This document shows positions 15,307 to 22,361 of a DNA stretch of 64,000 bases, piece after piece. The stretch is from Maledivibacter halophilus. GTDB lineage: Bacteria; Bacillota; Clostridia; Peptostreptococcales; Caminicellaceae. Position numbers and translations under genes: made by a program. The stretch is from contig NZ_FUZT01000003.1 in NCBI RefSeq assembly GCF_900167445.1, positions 388,579 through 452,578 on the forward strand, in the 5' to 3' direction. Numbering within the stretch: position 1 is the stretch's first letter; the number at the start of each line of letters is the position of its first letter. The notes under the pieces were generated by a model, which worked only from the letters and a program-made list of their open reading frames with translations, did no database searches and was not told the origin of the DNA.

Positions 15307-16298
15307 ATAAATTTTTCTTTGTATTTATATAAAAAATTAATCTTATATGGAAGTTTTTCTATTTTACTTTTTAAAAGCTTATAGTATTTGTCTTTAAATA
15401 AATCATATTCATCATAATAGTATCTAGTTGCTATTTCCCAAATGTCCTGGGGAAATTGAATAAAGGAAAATATTATCTTATATTCTATTTCCCAAAGCTT
15501 TCTAACACTATTATACTCCTCTAAAATTATTAGAGCCTTTTGAAAGTCCCAGTTTAGTTTATCTAAAGCACTTACAATTAGACATGCTATGTCATAACAT
15601 CTTAATCCAAATCTACAATTATCAAATTTTATTATATTAAATTCTCTATTTTCATCTAAAATTATATTTTTATAATTATACTCCCCATGACAAAGAGCCC
15701 TTACGGCTGCTTCTTTTCGACAAAGGTCAAAATATCCATTTTTCTGTAGCATTTTTACTGACTCAATTCCCATATCATAAAGCAAATCTATATTATTTAA
15801 CAGTAAATTATCTATATTACTTTTAACATCCCTCATTTTTATAAGGCTTTTTATATATAAAAAATCCTCACATCTATCCAGATAAACTTTTTGAAGTTTT
15901 CCTATATCTGATTCAAGTTCACCGGATGCAAAAGAAATAATTCCCCTTGTAAGCTCATGGAATTTGGCTAAACATGCTGCTGCCTGCTTTAGTTCATCGA
16001 CATCATTGTAATTACATTTTTCCCCTTTTACCCATCTTGTCATAACATAATAATTTTTATGATACTGTATATATGGTCTTTTATTAAACACCATATATCT
16101 GTCTAGATTTTTAAAGCCCTTACGAACAAGATTTTCCTTGACATCATGAATAAAAAGAACTTGAGTTATGCTATAGTTAATTTTTTTTAAGTAGAAAATA
16201 CCTTTATCAGTATGTACAACCTGGTTTTTATTTATTGGAATACTTCTGATTAATCTGCAATCAAACTTGTTAACAATTTCATTTATCTTATCCCTCAT
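15303..16298 (-). CDS. CotS-family spore coat kinase-like protein
   Basis: A 331-residue protein with an aminoglycoside-phosphotransferase-like fold. VHTDKGIFYLKKINYS gives the lysine in a nucleotide-binding strand, and ALCHGEYNYKNIILDENREFNIIKFDNCRFG (about residues 209-239) holds the catalytic-loop H-x-(D/E) region and a metal-binding aspartate. CotS, YutH and YsxE proteins of this type are spore coat proteins in Bacillus and Clostridia. The sequence has HGEYNYKN where active kinases have HGDxxxxN, so activity is uncertain. Stop codon is inside a B-repeat end. Confidence 0.82.
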   Translation of the reverse strand: MRDKINEIVNKFDCRLIRSIPINKNQVVHTDKGIFYLKKINYSITQVLFIHDVKENLVRKGFKNLDRYMVFNKRPYIQYHKNYYVMTRWVKGEKCNYNDVDELKQAAACLAKFHELTRGIISFASGELESDIGKLQKVYLDRCEDFLYIKSLIKMRDVKSNIDNLLLNNIDLLYDMGIESVKMLQKNGYFDLCRKEAAVRALCHGEYNYKNIILDENREFNIIKFDNCRFGLRCYDIACLIVSALDKLNWDFQKALIILEEYNSVRKLWEIEYKIIFSFIQFPQDIWEIATRYYYDEYDLFKDKYYKLLKSKIEKLPYKINFLYKYKEKFI

Positions 16299-16378
16299 AT
16301 TTACACATCCTTATATATAAACTAAAATCTTTACTTAAATCCATATAAAGTAAGTCTTTATTTATGCATGCCTCTATA

Positions 16379-16550
16379 AATGTACGCCAATAAAACTTAA
16401 GAAAGGAAGGAGCCTCTGAGGTTTTCTTTTGAGCGATTTTTATAAACCTGTTTATCCTTTTTACTATTCGATTTAAAACAGGTTTATTACATGAGCCAAA
16501 AGGATTCTCAGTGGCTCCGACCGCAAATTAAACTTTTAAAGGCGTACATT
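16379..16550. repeat. Repeat family A, complete copy (MITE-like)
   Basis: About 172 bp with inverted ends AATGTACGCCAATAAAACTT and, in reverse complement, AATGTACGCCTTTAAAAGTT. The centre has ATAAACCTGTTTATCC ... AAAACAGGTTTATTACATGA. Other complete copies are at 38873-39045 and 54701-54872. Confidence 0.8.
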
Positions 16551-16616
16551 TATATAGATGTATGACTGAGAAACTATATATTTAAATCTCTATATATAAT
16601 TTTATATTATACTTAA

Positions 16617-16779
16617 ATGAGGAAATTGCATAATTCTGACTTGGCTGGATTGCATATGCGAATATTATCCTTAAGTTAATTATTTAGAATTAAATATATT
16701 TCGGTGGTATGTCTTTGGAGATTTTAAAATTATATGTAGTAGATAGTTTTTACAGAAGGTAATTATGCAATTTGCTCAA
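16617..16779. repeat. Repeat family B, complete long copy
   Basis: TGAGGAAATTGCATAATTC at left, GGTAATTATGCAATTTGCTCAA at right, with the GGTATGTCTTTGGAGATTTT interior shared with the copy at 36348. Together with A it fills the 538-bp gap 16299-16836. Confidence 0.8.
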
Positions 16780-16836
16780 ATAAGTATGTTTTTTTTTTAT
16801 ATATATGGGTAATAATGTTCTTAGGAGGTGTATTAA

Positions 16837-17064
16837 ATGAAAAAAGTTGTTGTTTTTACTAGTAGCACTTGACCACATTGTCATACTGCGAAAGAGTATC
16901 TTTCAGAGAAGAACGTAGAATTTGAAGAAAGAAATGTTCAAACTGATCCACAAGCAAGAAAAGAACTTGTTAAAAGAAGAATCATGGGTGTTCCTGCTAT
17001 ATTTATTGACGATGAAGTAATTGTTGGTTTTGATAAAAATAAGATTGATGAATTACTTTTGTAA
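16837..17064 (+). CDS. Glutaredoxin-like selenoprotein (in-frame UGA as selenocysteine)
   Basis: Reads [22 protein letters not shown] and on to a TAA at 17062-17064: 75 residues if the TGA at 16870-16872 (codon 12) is read as selenocysteine. The TGA falls exactly at the first position of the glutaredoxin/NrdH redox motif CxxC, giving UPHC. The remainder is a normal thioredoxin-fold ending with the cis-proline motif [17 protein letters not shown]. Start has TTAGGAGGTG 7 bases upstream; a clean terminator follows. A selenocysteine glutaredoxin of this kind is known from Clostridium sp. OhILAs. Reading it as a pseudogene would require the only lesion to hit the redox codon by chance. Confidence 0.9.
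16870..16912 (+). promoter_or_regulatory. Candidate bacterial SECIS element
   Basis: The sequence just after the UGA can fold: ATAC (16890-16893) pairs with GTAT around a TGCGAAAGA loop, with further weak pairing outward. Position matches bacterial SECIS hairpins, which start at or just after the UGA. The structure is weak by eye and needs folding. Confidence 0.45.
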
Positions 17065-17070
17065 ATCTTT

Positions 17071-17098
17071 AAAAGGACCATTAAACTGGTCCTTTTTT
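17071..17098 (+). terminator. Terminator after glutaredoxin selenoprotein
   Basis: AAAGGACCA / TGGTCCTTT stem with a 6-base loop followed by TTTTT. Confidence 0.85.
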
Positions 17099-17150
17099 GT
17101 GTTAAATATAAAGATAAAAAATTTATTTTGCTTGTCATAATATAGCCCTA

Positions 17151-17951
17151 TTATTCTTCATCTTCTTCATCATCGTATCTATCAATGACAAATTCAAAAA
17201 ATCCTCCCTCGTCCTCTTCCTCAACTTTACTTTCTGTGCCTTGAGAATCAAGATCACTTTCATCTAGAGCAGACATAATTTGCATCATTCTAATCATACT
17301 ATCAATTTTTTCAGCATTGGGAAAGTTTTTTCCACCTATATTTCCTAACATTGGACCTACTAATTGTATCATGTCCTTAATGCCCATGTTTCCTCCATTT
17401 TTTCTTTTTTCATTCATGGTCTTATTTACTTCATCAAATTTATCTAACATAGTTATGGTATTTTTAAAGTTTTGCATATTTTTCTTAGTTGGTTCATCCA
17501 TAAATTGTTCAAGAGCACCCAGCATATGTAAAGCTTTTTGCCTTTGGTTCTTGAATTTTACAGGTTTTTGAGAACCATCAGATGAACTTCTAGCCATATC
17601 ACTTCCAAACTCCTTTACAGTAGAAATTTTGTGCATTGCAGATAAAAAATTAGAGAGTTTATTCAACATAAGCGAATTATCAGAATTCATATAAGGACTA
17701 ACTGAATCTACCATATTCATGGCATTATCTATATCCTGCGTTGACAATTGCATATTAAATAGCATGTCTGTTAATTCATTTACTCTTTTCTTTATATTAT
17801 CCATTATGGGAAAATCTGTACCATTTTGGTTAATCATAAATATAAACATTATAGGCAGCAATAATTCCTTATCTAGTCCAAATATTTTACTACTACTTTC
17901 TTCTTTTATTTTTTTATCTTCATTTTCACTGAAATTAGTTAAATCTTCCAT
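17151..17951 (-). CDS. Hypothetical sporulation-associated protein
   Basis: A 266-residue soluble protein with an acidic C-terminus (clusters of D and E in the last 40 residues) and methionine-rich amphipathic helices; no recognised domain. ATG 17949-17951 is chosen because GTAGGGGGCGATAAT precedes it; the longer frame from 17981 lacks a ribosome site. A well-formed sigma-K-like promoter lies 36 bp upstream. It is divergent from the small-protein array, so a late mother-cell role is plausible. Function unknown. Confidence 0.75.
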   Translation of the reverse strand: MEDLTNFSENEDKKIKEESSSKIFGLDKELLLPIMFIFMINQNGTDFPIMDNIKKRVNELTDMLFNMQLSTQDIDNAMNMVDSVSPYMNSDNSLMLNKLSNFLSAMHKISTVKEFGSDMARSSSDGSQKPVKFKNQRQKALHMLGALEQFMDEPTKKNMQNFKNTITMLDKFDEVNKTMNEKRKNGGNMGIKDMIQLVGPMLGNIGGKNFPNAEKIDSMIRMMQIMSALDESDLDSQGTESKVEEEDEGGFFEFVIDRYDDEEDEE

Positions 17952-17986
17952 ATTATCGCCCCCTACATTATGGGTAATCATATTTT

Positions 17987-18014
17987 TATATTATGCGTGA
18001 ACGTTTCTTTTTGT
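17987..18014 (-). promoter_or_regulatory. Sigma-K-like promoter for hypothetical gene
   Basis: On the minus strand: AC, 17 bases, CATAATATA (CATANNNTA). It is positioned 36 bp upstream of the chosen ATG. Confidence 0.65.
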
Positions 18015-18088
18015 TACGCATATTATGTTTAATATAAACATTGACACTGTTTCCCTGTAGTAAATTTTATTCAATTGGAGGTTTTAAT

Positions 18089-18331
18089 ATGAGAAAAGAC
18101 ATGAATGAAAGAAAATTTAAGAAAATGAAGGAATCCGTTGAAGAGTTAAAGGAAGCGTATAAGGGCAGAAGCGGAGATGAACTAATTAATGAGGTTAAAA
18201 AAATTAGAGCTAATATGAGCGATGAAGAGTTTAGAAGGCAAATAGCTTCTTTGAATAAAATAAGGGACTTTTTAAGTGAATCCCAACAGAGAAAGCTAGA
18301 TAAGCTTATAGAAATGTTAGAAAATAAGTAA
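18089..18331 (+). CDS. Small charged helical protein
   Basis: An 80-residue, highly charged, predicted all-helical protein (KKMKESVEELKEAYKGRSGD, then SDEEFRRQIASLNKIRDFLS). The ATG at 18089 has TTGGAGGTTTTAAT upstream; the earlier in-frame ATG at 18041 has none. It ends 28 bp before the first member of the small-protein array and probably shares its transcript. No function is recognised. Confidence 0.75.
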   Translation: MRKDMNERKFKKMKESVEELKEAYKGRSGDELINEVKKIRANMSDEEFRRQIASLNKIRDFLSESQQRKLDKLIEMLENK

Positions 18332-18359
18332 AAAATCTATATCAAAAGGAGGTTAATTC

Positions 18360-18479
18360 ATGAATAATTTATTTGGCGGCCGTGGCCTATTTGAAGGTGG
18401 TAATTTAATTCTCTTCTTATTATTAATTATTCTCGTAGGTGACTGCTTATGCAATTATGATTGTGATCCAAAATGCTAA
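18360..18479 (+). CDS. Array protein 1 (39 aa, Gly/Cys, GGNLILF core)
   Basis: MNNLFGGRGLFE, then the family core GGNLILFLLLIILVGDCLC, then NYDCDPKC. One transmembrane-length segment ends in GDC-x-C, and more cysteines follow. AAAAGGAGGTTAATTC gives a strong ribosome site. It may be co-transcribed with the preceding helical protein. It resembles, in size and style only, the Bacillus YjcZ-type sporulation peptides (Gly-rich start plus one hydrophobic helix). Confidence 0.8.
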   Translation: MNNLFGGRGLFEGGNLILFLLLIILVGDCLCNYDCDPKC

Positions 18480-18510
18480 TTTAGTCTGTTGTGCTAGTAA
18501 ATCAAATTAT
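18478..18510. repeat. Solo end of repeat family C
   Basis: ATTTAGTCTGTTGTGCTAGTAAATC immediately after array gene 1; no partner end is seen nearby. Confidence 0.5.
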
Positions 18511-18524
18511 TTATTCTAATATTC

Positions 18525-18552
18525 ACATTTCTTTTTACTTTGGAATAATATA
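18525..18552 (+). promoter_or_regulatory. Sigma-K-like promoter of array gene 2
   Basis: AC, 17 bases, AATAATATA. The pattern and spacing recur before other array genes. Confidence 0.55.
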
Positions 18553-18653
18553 TTATTGAACCAACCATAAAGGTAGATAGCCGCAGGAAAAAATAATTTT
18601 TAATTTCATTTATCTTTATAAGGGTTTAATAAGCCAGAAGGGAGGTTGAATAT

Positions 18654-18761
18654 ATGTCTTGTGGTGGTGGATATCATGGTGGTGGTAATTTAATTCTCTT
18701 CCTATTATTAATAATTCTTGTAGGTGATTGCCTCTGCTTCGATGGATGCAATATTTGTTAA
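18654..18761 (+). CDS. Array protein 2 (35 aa)
   Basis: MSCGGGYHGG, then GNLILFLLLIILVGDCLCF and DGCNIC. The core is identical to that of proteins 1, 3, 5 and 6. AAGGGAGGTTGAAT is the ribosome site. A terminator follows at 18796. Confidence 0.82.
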   Translation: MSCGGGYHGGGNLILFLLLIILVGDCLCFDGCNIC

Positions 18762-18795
18762 TACTGCTTTATCCTTTAACAATTGAAATAATATT

Positions 18796-18826
18796 AGCTG
18801 GGGTTTTGCCTCAGCTTTTATTTTTA
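18796..18826 (+). terminator. Terminator after array gene 2
   Basis: AGCTGGGG / CCTCAGCT-type stem followed by TTTATTTTTA. Confidence 0.7.
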
Positions 18827-18835
18827 TATCTAGGA

Positions 18836-18863
18836 ACATTTTCCTTATGTTCTGAATAATATG
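18836..18863 (+). promoter_or_regulatory. Sigma-K-like promoter of array gene 3
   Basis: AC, 17 bases, AATAATATG. Confidence 0.55.
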
Positions 18864-18909
18864 TTATTGAGCTAGGCAAGCTCAATAAGTAATTAAGGAG
18901 GTCAATTTT

Positions 18910-19026
18910 ATGGCTAATGGCTATGGACGCGGCGGTATTTTTGGTGGTGGTAATCTAATTCTTTTCTTGCTATTAATCATTCTTGTAGGTGACTGTCTCT
19001 GCTTCGATGGATGCAATATTTGCTAA
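18910..19026 (+). CDS. Array protein 3 (38 aa)
   Basis: MANGYGRGGIFG, then GGNLILFLLLIILVGDCLC and FDGCNIC. The C-terminal FDGCNIC is shared exactly with protein 2, so these two are recent duplicates. AAGGAGGTCAATTTT is the ribosome site. Confidence 0.82.
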   Translation: MANGYGRGGIFGGGNLILFLLLIILVGDCLCFDGCNIC

Positions 19027-19046
19027 TAGCAATTTAATTTATTTAA

Positions 19047-19084
19047 AATAAAGGCTGAAATTTTCCTAAGCCTTTATTTTTTTA
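19047..19084 (+). terminator. Terminator after array gene 3
   Basis: AAAGGCT / AGCCTTT stem followed by ATTTTTTTA. Confidence 0.7.
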
Positions 19085-19091
19085 TATAATC

Positions 19092-19119
19092 ACACTTTGT
19101 ATATTTCCTGAATAATATG
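19092..19119 (+). promoter_or_regulatory. Sigma-K-like promoter of array gene 4
   Basis: AC, 17 bases, AATAATATG. Confidence 0.55.
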
Positions 19120-19260
19120 CTATATATAGACAATTCAAAATCATATTGTTGTCTATATAATAATAATTATCTATGCAGCAATATGAATACTTCTAAAATC
19201 CTTTAAAATATATAAAGCAAGCTGATATAACTTAGTTTTTTGGTAAGGAGGGAAATATAT

Positions 19261-19359
19261 ATGTCTGGTGGTTATGGTTCTTTTGATAATGGTAACTTAG
19301 TTCTTTTTCTACTGTTACTAATCCTTGTAGGTGACTGTCTCTGCTTTAATAAATACTAA
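19261..19359 (+). CDS. Array protein 4 (32 aa)
   Basis: MSGGYGSFDN, then GNLVLFLLLLILVGDCLCF and NKY. The same core with conservative V and L changes. AAGGAGGGAAATATAT is the ribosome site. It lies 74 bp before array gene 5 with no clear terminator, so the two may be one transcript. Confidence 0.8.
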   Translation: MSGGYGSFDNGNLVLFLLLLILVGDCLCFNKY

Positions 19360-19433
19360 ATTTCAAATAACAAGATTTTTTCACTATATATAATTGACTT
19401 TAAAAAGTATTATAAATTAAGGAGGTAAAATTA

Positions 19434-19541
19434 ATGGGTGACAGACGTGGTTTATTTGATGGAGGAAATTTAATTCTTTTCCTATTATTAATAATTCTTG
19501 TAGGTGATTGTCTCTGCCTTGATGGTTTTGGTAGATGTTAA
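19434..19541 (+). CDS. Array protein 5 (35 aa)
   Basis: MGDRRGLFD, then GGNLILFLLLIILVGDCLC and LDGFGRC. The basic N-terminus resembles protein 1. AAGGAGGTAAAATTA is the ribosome site. Confidence 0.82.
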   Translation: MGDRRGLFDGGNLILFLLLIILVGDCLCLDGFGRC

Positions 19542-19551
19542 TTTAAAATTA

Positions 19552-19584
19552 ATTAGCTGAAGATTTATCTTCAGCTAATTAATC
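19552..19584 (+). terminator. Terminator-like hairpin after array gene 5
   Basis: TTAGCTGAAGAT / ATCTTCAGCTAA, a nearly perfect 12-bp stem; the T-run is weak. Confidence 0.65.
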
Positions 19585-19641
19585 TATATGCATAAAAAAC
19601 TTTTTTGTGCTATGTGTATTATTTTTTGTCTATATATTATC

Positions 19642-19668
19642 ACTTTTTTTGATTCTATGAATATACTG
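19642..19668 (+). promoter_or_regulatory. Sigma-K-like promoter of array gene 6
   Basis: AC, 16 bases, AATATACTG, one base shorter than the others. Confidence 0.45.
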
Positions 19669-19715
19669 TTAATGAGCTAGGGAAGCTTAATATTCGAAAA
19701 AAAGGAGGGAAATAT

Positions 19716-19811
19716 ATGGGTTGTGGTGGTGGATACAATAGTGGTGGTAATTTAATTCTCTTCTTATTACTAATTATCCTAGTAGGCGATTGTCTATGCT
19801 TTAATTACTAA
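19716..19811 (+). CDS. Array protein 6 (31 aa)
   Basis: MGCGGGYNSG, then GNLILFLLLIILVGDCLCF and NY. The shortest member. AAAGGAGGGAAATAT is the ribosome site; a strong terminator follows. Confidence 0.82.
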   Translation: MGCGGGYNSGGNLILFLLLIILVGDCLCFNY

Positions 19812-19833
19812 TTTTGGTAATTTGAGGATTTTA

Positions 19834-19863
19834 AAAGCTGAGGTCTTGCCTCAGCTTTTTTGG
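19834..19863 (+). terminator. Terminator after array gene 6
   Basis: AAAGCTGAGG / CCTCAGCTTT stem followed by TTTTT. Confidence 0.8.
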
Positions 19864-19888
19864 CTTTATACAAAATATTATGTAAAGA

Positions 19889-19916
19889 ACATTTTATAAA
19901 TAGCCAGAATATTATA
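19889..19916 (+). promoter_or_regulatory. Sigma-K-like promoter of array gene 7
   Basis: AC, 17 bases, AATATTATA. Confidence 0.55.
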
Positions 19917-19937
19917 TTATTAACCATAATGAAATAA

Positions 19938-19970
19938 ATTTAACCTGTTGTACTAATAAATTCTATCTAT
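19938..19970. repeat. Solo end of repeat family C
   Basis: AATTTAACCTGTTGTACTAATAAATTC, in the leader of array gene 7. Confidence 0.5.
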
Positions 19971-20005
19971 AATAAGGTATTGTAATCTATTAGGAGGTGT
20001 TATGG

Positions 20006-20122
20006 ATGTCAAGAAGATATCATTCCAACTATCCCTGCCACGACAATAGTTTTATCTTTATTTTAATTATTATATTAGTAATCCTCTTTGGATTCGGAAA
20101 CTGCGGCTATGGATGTCGATAA
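20006..20122 (+). CDS. Array protein 7, divergent (38 aa)
   Basis: MSRRYHSNYPCHDNSF, a hydrophobic stretch IFILIIILVILFGFG, then NCGYGCR. It has the same layout as the core family (short polar start, one hydrophobic helix, Cys-rich tail) but a different core. TTAGGAGGTGTTATGG gives the start at 20006; the ATG four bases earlier is out of frame. Confidence 0.72.
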   Translation: MSRRYHSNYPCHDNSFIFILIIILVILFGFGNCGYGCR

Positions 20123-20228
20123 TATATAAAATTACATTGATCTTTAGTTTTAAACATCACATTTTAGCCACATCAAGAGTAATATAATAGTATAATAACT
20201 CTTTCATTTTTAATTGGGGGTGCAGGGA

Positions 20229-20345
20229 ATGGCTTTTGTAATCAAGGAAAGTAGATTAATCTTGTTTTTACTGCTCCTTATATTAGTTGGAGATCTCATT
20301 TGGGTAGATGATAGATATATTTATCCCAATAAACCCTATCATTAA
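20229..20345 (+). CDS. Array protein 8, divergent (38 aa)
   Basis: MAFVIKESR, then LILFLLLLILVGDLI, WVDDRYIYPNKPYH. It keeps LILFLLL-x-ILVGD of the core but has lost the GDCLC cysteines and the glycine-rich start. GGGGGTGCAGGG is the ribosome site. A terminator-like stem AATAAGCTGAG / CTCAGCTTATT follows at 20362-20391. Confidence 0.72.
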   Translation: MAFVIKESRLILFLLLLILVGDLIWVDDRYIYPNKPYH

Positions 20346-20361
20346 ATCAATCTACTTCATA

Positions 20362-20392
20362 CAATAAGCTGAGCTTACCCTCAGCTTATTTA
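20362..20392 (+). terminator. Terminator after array gene 8
   Basis: AATAAGCTGAG / CTCAGCTTATT stem, followed by TATCCTTT. Confidence 0.65.
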
Positions 20393-20461
20393 TCCTTTAC
20401 ATCAAATTTATACAGCTTGTCCTTTACAGAAGTTACAATCATTTTACAATTCTATTACATT

Positions 20462-20489
20462 ACAATTTTTGGATTGATTCCATGCTATA
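20462..20489 (+). promoter_or_regulatory. Sigma-K-like promoter of small gene 20534
   Basis: AC, 17 bases, CATGCTATA (one mismatch to CATANNNTA). Confidence 0.55.
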
Positions 20490-20533
20490 ATAATATTAAG
20501 TAAAAAACGGTGAAATATCTTGGTGGTGATGGC

Positions 20534-20644
20534 ATGGAAGTGTTAATGGTTATAATAATGATAGTAATTTATTTTTTACTTGATGCTTCTGATTATGAAA
20601 AAGAATCAGCTTCTAGTGACTTTGTTAAACAAAAGATGAGATAA
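20534..20644 (+). CDS. Small membrane protein (36 aa)
   Basis: MEVLMVIIMIVIYFLLD (one hydrophobic helix), then ASDYEKESASSDFVKQKMR. GGTGGTGAT precedes the ATG. It is not a member of the GGNLILF family, but it has the same promoter type and ends the cluster; two terminators follow. Confidence 0.65.
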   Translation: MEVLMVIIMIVIYFLLDASDYEKESASSDFVKQKMR

Positions 20645-20684
20645 GCTAAAAAGTATCCCTCCTCTTAATATAATATAAATTTGT

Positions 20685-20736
20685 AAAAAGACCTTTATTT
20701 AATATGCTTATGGTTTATTATAGTAGAGGTCTTTTT
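20685..20736 (+). terminator. Terminator at end of small-protein cluster
   Basis: AAAAAGACCT / AGGTCTTTTT stem with a long loop. Confidence 0.7.
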
Positions 20737-20763
20737 CATTTTTGTATTTATATAGTATTTTAA

Positions 20764-20802
20764 CAAAAAACTCTCCCTAAATTTTCTTAGGAAGAGCTTT
20801 TT
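20764..20802 (-). terminator. Terminator of gntP-type operon
   Basis: AAAAAACTCT-CCTAA / TTAGG-AGAGCTTTTT stem, T-rich on both strands, placed to stop minus-strand transcription from the permease gene. Confidence 0.7.
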
Positions 20803-20830
20803 GTGTTGGAAATTTATAATTTTATTCTTA

Positions 20831-20878
20831 TTTGTTTATATTCATAAATTTTCTTATTTGTTTATATTCATAAATTAT
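20831..20878. repeat. Tandem direct repeat
   Basis: TTGTTTATATTCATAAATT occurs twice in a row just after the permease stop codon. Confidence 0.6.
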
Positions 20879-22248
20879 TATACTATACCAAAGGATGCTG
20901 CAATAATAGTCACTATCGTAGCACAAAGGGGGATTACAACAGTACACATTCCAAGATCTGCATAGGACTGTTTGTGAGTAAGTCCTGTAATACCTAATAA
21001 TGTTATAACTGCTCCATTATGAGGGAGTGTATCTAATCCACCACAAGCCATTGCAGCTATTCTATGAAATGCCTCGGGGCTTATGCCAAGGGCAGCAGCT
21101 TTTTGCATATATATATCCCCTAATGCTCCTAAAGCTATACTCATACCGCCTGAAGCAGAACCAGTTATACCTGCAAGTATACTTGTTGATGCTGCAAGGG
21201 AAATAAGTGGTGTGCCGGGAATAGCTAATATAGCTGCTTTAACCAGCGCAAAAGCTCCTAAAGATTTGATAACGTTTCCATAACCAACCTCTGATGCAGT
21301 ATTGATTATAGCTAATAATGAACCATAGGCTCCTTGATTTACTGTATCCTTCATATCATTAATATTTTTACGGAATAATATTAATGCTAATATTATAGAT
21401 GCCACAAGGGAAATTATTATACTCCATATACCTTTAACCTTATCTAATGTGGTTCCAAATTGTTCTAGATACCCTCCATCCATATTTGCAAAATATAGTT
21501 TTCCTAGCAAATAATTTAAAACTAGCACTAAAATTATTGGAGCTAATGCAGCAATAAAGCTGGGAAGCTTATCCATATCAAATTCTTTAATATCTTCTTT
21601 GTGTTCACCATATCCTTCTCCAGCTGCCATGGCCTTTTTAGAACGCTTTGTAAGCCAGAACATTCCTCCCCCAAACATAACAGCTGCACCTATAAGTCCA
21701 AGGAATGGAGCTGCCCATGCAGTGGTTTCAAAGAATGGCATAGGAATAGCATTTTGAATTTGAGGAGTACCTGGTAATGCTGTCATTGTAAAGGTAAAAG
21801 AACCAAGGGCAATTGCTGCCGGTATAAATCTTTTTGGAATATTTCCTTCTCTAAACAAAGCTGCTGCCACTGGGTAAACAGCAAATGCAACAACGAATAA
21901 TGAAACTCCTCCATAGGTTAATATACCACAAGATAATACAACTGCTAAAATCGCTTTATCTTTTCCAAGTTTATTAGCTATGAAATGGGCTATTGATTTG
22001 GCTGCCCCTGAAGCATCCATTACTTTACCGAATATTGCACCTAATAGGAAGAGTGGGAAATAGGATTTTGCATATCCTGCAAAGTTTACCATGAATATTT
22101 CAGTATAGCTTGCCAATATAGGTAAATCTCCTGAGAACAGTACCGCCACCATTGCCAATATTGGTGCTAAAATAAGAACTGTGATGCCTCTGTAGGCTAA
22201 GTACATAAGTAAAGCTAATGAAATAATAATACCAATAACACCTAACAT
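20878..22248 (-). CDS. GntP-family permease
   Basis: A 456-residue, very hydrophobic protein with about 12-14 predicted membrane segments, normal for GntP (gluconate or small hydroxy/keto acid:H+ symporters). Typical signatures are near the C-terminus: LAGITGSASGGMSIALGALG and AMACGGLDTLPHNGAVITLL. It follows the CoA-transferase gene with a 113-bp gap on the same strand, behind a sigma-54 promoter, so it likely imports a carboxylic acid that the transferase then activates; 3-hydroxybutyrate or acetoacetate would fit. Confidence 0.9.
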   Translation of the reverse strand: MLGVIGIIISLALLMYLAYRGITVLILAPILAMVAVLFSGDLPILASYTEIFMVNFAGYAKSYFPLFLLGAIFGKVMDASGAAKSIAHFIANKLGKDKAILAVVLSCGILTYGGVSLFVVAFAVYPVAAALFREGNIPKRFIPAAIALGSFTFTMTALPGTPQIQNAIPMPFFETTAWAAPFLGLIGAAVMFGGGMFWLTKRSKKAMAAGEGYGEHKEDIKEFDMDKLPSFIAALAPIILVLVLNYLLGKLYFANMDGGYLEQFGTTLDKVKGIWSIIISLVASIILALILFRKNINDMKDTVNQGAYGSLLAIINTASEVGYGNVIKSLGAFALVKAAILAIPGTPLISLAASTSILAGITGSASGGMSIALGALGDIYMQKAAALGISPEAFHRIAAMACGGLDTLPHNGAVITLLGITGLTHKQSYADLGMCTVVIPLCATIVTIIAASFGIV

Positions 22249-22361
22249 AATTTAACTCCCTTCATTACTATATTTTTTATAATTGCTAAGGGTCAGATGC
22301 GAAAATGTCACCTGCCCTTATAGAACACAAAATTTATTACTGAGCTTAATATTTATTATTT

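Noticed and set aside
16837..16872. Glutaredoxin gene as a nonsense-mutated pseudogene
   Set aside because: The TGA is exactly at the redox-active cysteine position, the rest is intact, and selenoprotein homologues are known; a decaying gene would be unlikely to have only this change.
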